The position numbers were made by a program, and so were the translations under genes. This document shows, piece after piece, positions 61,470 to 64,000 of a DNA stretch of 64,000 nucleotides. Position 1 is the first letter of the stretch. Each line of letters starts with the position of its first letter. This stretch comes from Micromonospora okii (GTDB lineage Bacteria > Actinomycetota > Actinomycetes > Mycobacteriales > Micromonosporaceae), in the NCBI RefSeq assembly GCF_020884795.1, contig NZ_BBZF01000019.1, forward strand, positions 260,976-324,975. Reading direction: 5' to 3'. The notes under the pieces were generated by a model that made no database searches, was not told the origin of the DNA, and worked only from the letters and a program-made list of their open reading frames with translations.

Positions 61470-61487
61470 CCGGCGGCGGGGCGCGCG

Positions 61488-62588
61488 GTGCCCGGTGACC
61501 TGCGGCTGACCGTCGTCGGCAACCCCGACAACCGCCGCGTCGGGCTGTTCACCGCCGCCGCGCTCGCCGCCGGCCTGCCCCGGCCGGCGGTGCTGCCCTG
61601 GGTCGACGTGCTGACCGGGGCGGCCCCACCGCCGGCCGGCGCGCTGGTGCGCGTCGACTCCCCCGGCGAGGACCCGGAGGTGGACCGGCTGCTGCGGCGG
61701 ACGGCCACCCCGGCCCGGCACGGCGAGCTGGTCGGCCTCGCCGACGCGTACGCCGGGCTGGTCGACGGCCTGGGCCGGGTCGCGGCCGGGGGCGCGGAGC
61801 TGCTCAACGACCCCGCCGACGTGGCGGCGCTCTGCGACAAGCGGCGCTGCCACGCGCTGCTGCACGCCGCCGGGGTGCCGGTGCCGGCGGCCCTGCCCCC
61901 AGTCGCCGGGTACGCCGAGCTGCGGGCGGCGATGGCGGCGGCCGGCTGGGCGCGGGTCTTCGTCAAGCCCGCGCACGGCTCGTCGGCGGCCGGGGTGATC
62001 GCCCTCGCGGTCGGCCCCGGCCGGGTGCGGGCGGTCACCCCGATCGAGGTGGCGGGCGACGGGCTGTTCAACTCGCTGCGGGTGCGCCACTACGACGACG
62101 AGGCGACCGTCGCCGCGCTCGTGGACCGGCTCGCCCCGCAGGGGCTGCACGTCGAGCGGTGGCTGCCCAAGGCGGGGCTCGGCGAGCGGGTGGTCGACCT
62201 GCGGGTGGTGGTGGTCGCCGGTCGGCCCACCCACGCGGTCGTGCGCGCCTCCCGGGGGCCGATGACGAACCTGCACCTGGGCAACGCGCGCGGTGACCTG
62301 GCGCAGGTGCGGGCGGCGGCCGGGCCGGCGGCGTGGGCGGCGGCGATGGAGACCTGCGCGCGGGCCGCAGCCTGCTTCCCGCGCACCCTGCACGTCGGCG
62401 TCGACCTGATGTTCCTGCTCGGCTGGCGGCGGCACGCCGTGGCGGAGGTCAACGCGTTCGGCGACCTGCTGCCCGGGGTGCTGGCCGACGGCCGGGACAC
62501 CTACGCCGAGCAGATCCACGCGCTGACCAGCGGCCGGTGGGCGCGGTGGCGGGCCACGGCGGAGGAGGCGGTCGCGTGCGGAGCCTGA
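61488..62588 (+). CDS. STM4014-family ATP-grasp-like protein, 366 aa
   Basis: A RimK-like ATP-grasp layout: LLNDPADVAALCDKRRCHALLHAAGVPVP in the N-terminal/linker part, VFVKPAHGSSAAGVIAL as the central Lys/Gly loop, VDLRVVVVAGRPTHAVVRAS and the metal-binding end VGVDLMFLLGWRRHAVAEVNAFGDL. It would ligate a carboxylate to an amine using ATP. The substrates of the family are unknown. It starts with GTG at 61488 and overlaps the next gene. Confidence 0.85.
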   Translation: MPGDLRLTVVGNPDNRRVGLFTAAALAAGLPRPAVLPWVDVLTGAAPPPAGALVRVDSPGEDPEVDRLLRRTATPARHGELVGLADAYAGLVDGLGRVAAGGAELLNDPADVAALCDKRRCHALLHAAGVPVPAALPPVAGYAELRAAMAAAGWARVFVKPAHGSSAAGVIALAVGPGRVRAVTPIEVAGDGLFNSLRVRHYDDEATVAALVDRLAPQGLHVERWLPKAGLGERVVDLRVVVVAGRPTHAVVRASRGPMTNLHLGNARGDLAQVRAAAGPAAWAAAMETCARAAACFPRTLHVGVDLMFLLGWRRHAVAEVNAFGDLLPGVLADGRDTYAEQIHALTSGRWARWRATAEEAVACGA

Positions 62589-63379
62589 TCGGCAGCCACG
62601 ACATCTGCCTGGTCACCCTCGACACGCTGCGCTTCGACGTGGCCGACGAGCTGGCCGCCGCCGGGCGCACTCCGCACCTGGCGCGGGCGCTGCCCGGCGG
62701 CCGGTGGGAGCGCCGGCACTCCCCCGCGAGCTTCACCTACGCCGCGCACCACGCGTTCTTCGCCGGCTTCCTGCCCACCCCGACGGAGCCGGGCCGGCAC
62801 GAGCGGCTGTACGCGGCGGCGTTCCCCGGCAGCGAGACCTCGGGCGCCGACACCTGGGTGTTCGACGCGGCGGACCTGCCGACCGCCCTGGGCCGGGAGG
62901 GATACCACACGCTCTGCCTGGGCGGGGTGGGCTTCTTCAACCGGCGCAGCCCGCTCGGGGCGGTGCTGCCCGGCCTCTTCGCCGAGGCGCACTGGGAGCC
63001 GGAGTTCGGGGTCACCGCCCCGGCCTGCATGGACGCGCAGCTCGACCGGCTGGCCGAGGTGCTGCCCCGGGTCCCCGCCGCGCAACCGCTGTTCACGTTC
63101 CTCAACGTGGCGGCCCTGCACCAGCCCAACCGGCACTACGTCCCGGGCGCGGCGGCCGACGATCCGGCCAGCCACGCCGCCGCCCTGGAGTACGTGGACG
63201 GGCGCGTCGACCAGCTCTTCGCCCTGCTCACCGGGCGGGGCCGGCCGGTGTTCACGATCGTCTGCTCCGATCACGGCACGGCGTACGGGGAGGACGGCCA
63301 CACCGGCCACCGGATCGGCCACGACGTCGTGTGGACGGTCCCGTACGCCCACTTCACCCTACGACCGGGAGAATGGTGA
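62576..63379 (+). CDS. STM4013-family sulfatase/phosphatase-superfamily protein, 267 aa
   Basis: Begins with CLVTLDTLRFDVADELAAAG, where the first Asp pair of the alkaline-phosphatase superfamily would bind metal. SPASFTYAAHHAFFAGFLPTP holds the nucleophile region, with Thr or Ser in place of the sulfatase Cys. TIVCSDHGTAYGEDGHTGHRIGH supplies the Asp-His and His ligands. The exact reaction (phosphate, phosphonate or sulfate ester) is not known. GTG 62576 overlaps the ATP-grasp gene by 13 bp. Confidence 0.85.
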   Translation: MRSLIGSHDICLVTLDTLRFDVADELAAAGRTPHLARALPGGRWERRHSPASFTYAAHHAFFAGFLPTPTEPGRHERLYAAAFPGSETSGADTWVFDAADLPTALGREGYHTLCLGGVGFFNRRSPLGAVLPGLFAEAHWEPEFGVTAPACMDAQLDRLAEVLPRVPAAQPLFTFLNVAALHQPNRHYVPGAAADDPASHAAALEYVDGRVDQLFALLTGRGRPVFTIVCSDHGTAYGEDGHTGHRIGHDVVWTVPYAHFTLRPGEW

Positions 63380-64000
63380 CCAGCACCGACACGGGCCTCG
63401 ACGGCTCGCCGTACCAGCAGTACCTGTACTCGTACCCGCACAAGACCTCGTACCGGGCGCTGCGGCCCCGGCCCGCGCTGGCCGACGTGTGGCGGGCGCA
63501 GGCGCGCGACGCGCTGTTCCTCTACGTCCACGTGCCGTTCTGCGAGATGCGCTGCGGCTTCTGCAACCTCTTCACCCGGGCCAACGCGCCCGCCGAGCAG
63601 GTGGGCGCCTACCTGCGGCAGGTGCGCCGGCAGGCCGAGCGGGTCGCCGACGCGCTCGGCGGCGACGCCGGGTACGCCCGCGTGGCGTTCGGCGGCGGCA
63701 CCCCCACCTACCTGACCGCCGGGGAGCTGGCCGAGCTGTTCGACATCGCCACGTCCACGCTCGGCGCGCGCCTGCCCGGCGTACCGCTGTCGGTGGAGAC
63801 CTCCCCGGCCACGGCGACGCCGGACCGGCTCGCGGTGCTCGCCGCGCACGGCGCCACGCGGGTGAGCATCGGGGTGCAGAGCTTCCTCGACGCGGAGGCC
63901 CGCGCCGCCGGCCGCCCGCAGCGCCGCACGGAGGTGGAGGCCGCCCTCGGCGCGATCCGCGACGCGGCGATCCCGGTGCTCAACGTCGACCTGATCTACG
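63373..64000 (+). CDS. STM4012-family radical SAM protein (3' truncated by window edge)
   Basis: Only the first 209 codons are in the window and the frame is still open at 64000. The radical SAM cluster CEMRCGFC is visible near residue 57 (CxxxCxxC), followed by VAFGGGTPTYLTAGEL and VSIGVQSFLDAEARA, as in HemN/HemW-like enzymes. ATG at 63373 overlaps the stop of the preceding gene; GTG 63376 is the alternative start. It matches the STM4012 member of the cluster. Confidence 0.88.
   Translation, partial: MVTSTDTGLDGSPYQQYLYSYPHKTSYRALRPRPALADVWRAQARDALFLYVHVPFCEMRCGFCNLFTRANAPAEQVGAYLRQVRRQAERVADALGGDAGYARVAFGGGTPTYLTAGELAELFDIATSTLGARLPGVPLSVETSPATATPDRLAVLAAHGATRVSIGVQSFLDAEARAAGRPQRRTEVEAALGAIRDAAIPVLNVDLIY

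Overview
The window is high-GC actinomycete DNA with GTG/ATG starts, GTGA/ATGA operon overlaps and mycothiol-linked enzymes. It looks like a Micromonospora-type member of the Micromonosporaceae. That assignment is inferred from gene content and composition, not from a marker gene. Two genes run off the edges: a pentapeptide-repeat protein at the left and a radical SAM protein at the right. No tRNA, rRNA, CRISPR array or recognisable transposase was seen.

Layout. 1-10.5 kb: mixed genes, including a cytochrome P450 with its ferredoxin, RNase HI, lycopene cyclase, a bacterial serpin, an aldo/keto reductase, a class F-like sortase beside a likely surface substrate, and a CorA transporter. 10.7-16.9 kb: secreted and envelope functions (C39-like protein with a clear terminator, YchJ-like protein, mycothiol-dependent isomerase family protein, MscS-like membrane protein, Tat-exported amidase, GH10-CBM2 xylanase with a palindromic operator). 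16.9-20 kb: a molybdate uptake operon (MerR-TOBE regulator, modA, modB, modC). 20.2-23.2 kb: glutamate-synthase-like FMN protein, DinB protein, inositol monophosphatase. 23.5-34.65 kb: a large peptide-type ABC uptake operon with a complete Dpp-like transporter, two paralogous M19 dipeptidase-like enzymes at its two ends, an M24 pita-bread hydrolase that lacks metal ligands, an alpha/beta hydrolase, and a GntR/UTRA regulator. Candidate GGTCnGACC operators lie upstream, and a 63-bp unit is repeated five times in tandem between the two permease genes.

34.65-43.5 kb is an accessory region. It holds an MFS gene whose frame runs on through the antisense strand of the GntR gene, a GNAT, a frameshifted and truncated helicase remnant, a tightly coupled two-gene unit, a membrane-anchored NACHT NTPase, and decayed remnants. 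The first gene of the unit joins an RNase H-like domain, a RAMA modified-DNA reader, a CBS pair and a HEPN domain with an Rx4H motif; the second has a possible ExK nuclease core. This unit is the strongest candidate for an undescribed (probably anti-phage) system.

43.5-55.2 kb returns to chromosomal-type genes: aldo/keto reductase, CPBP protease, NarL-type two-component pair, small secreted proteins, ricin-type lectin, VOC protein, DEDDh exonuclease, a GIY-YIG-like zinc protein and a long DivIVA-like coiled coil. 55.3-59.3 kb is a ChvE/MmsAB-type sugar ABC operon. 59.57 kb to the end is a STM4015-STM4015-STM4014-STM4013-STM4012 cluster, a conserved but functionally unassigned gene set.
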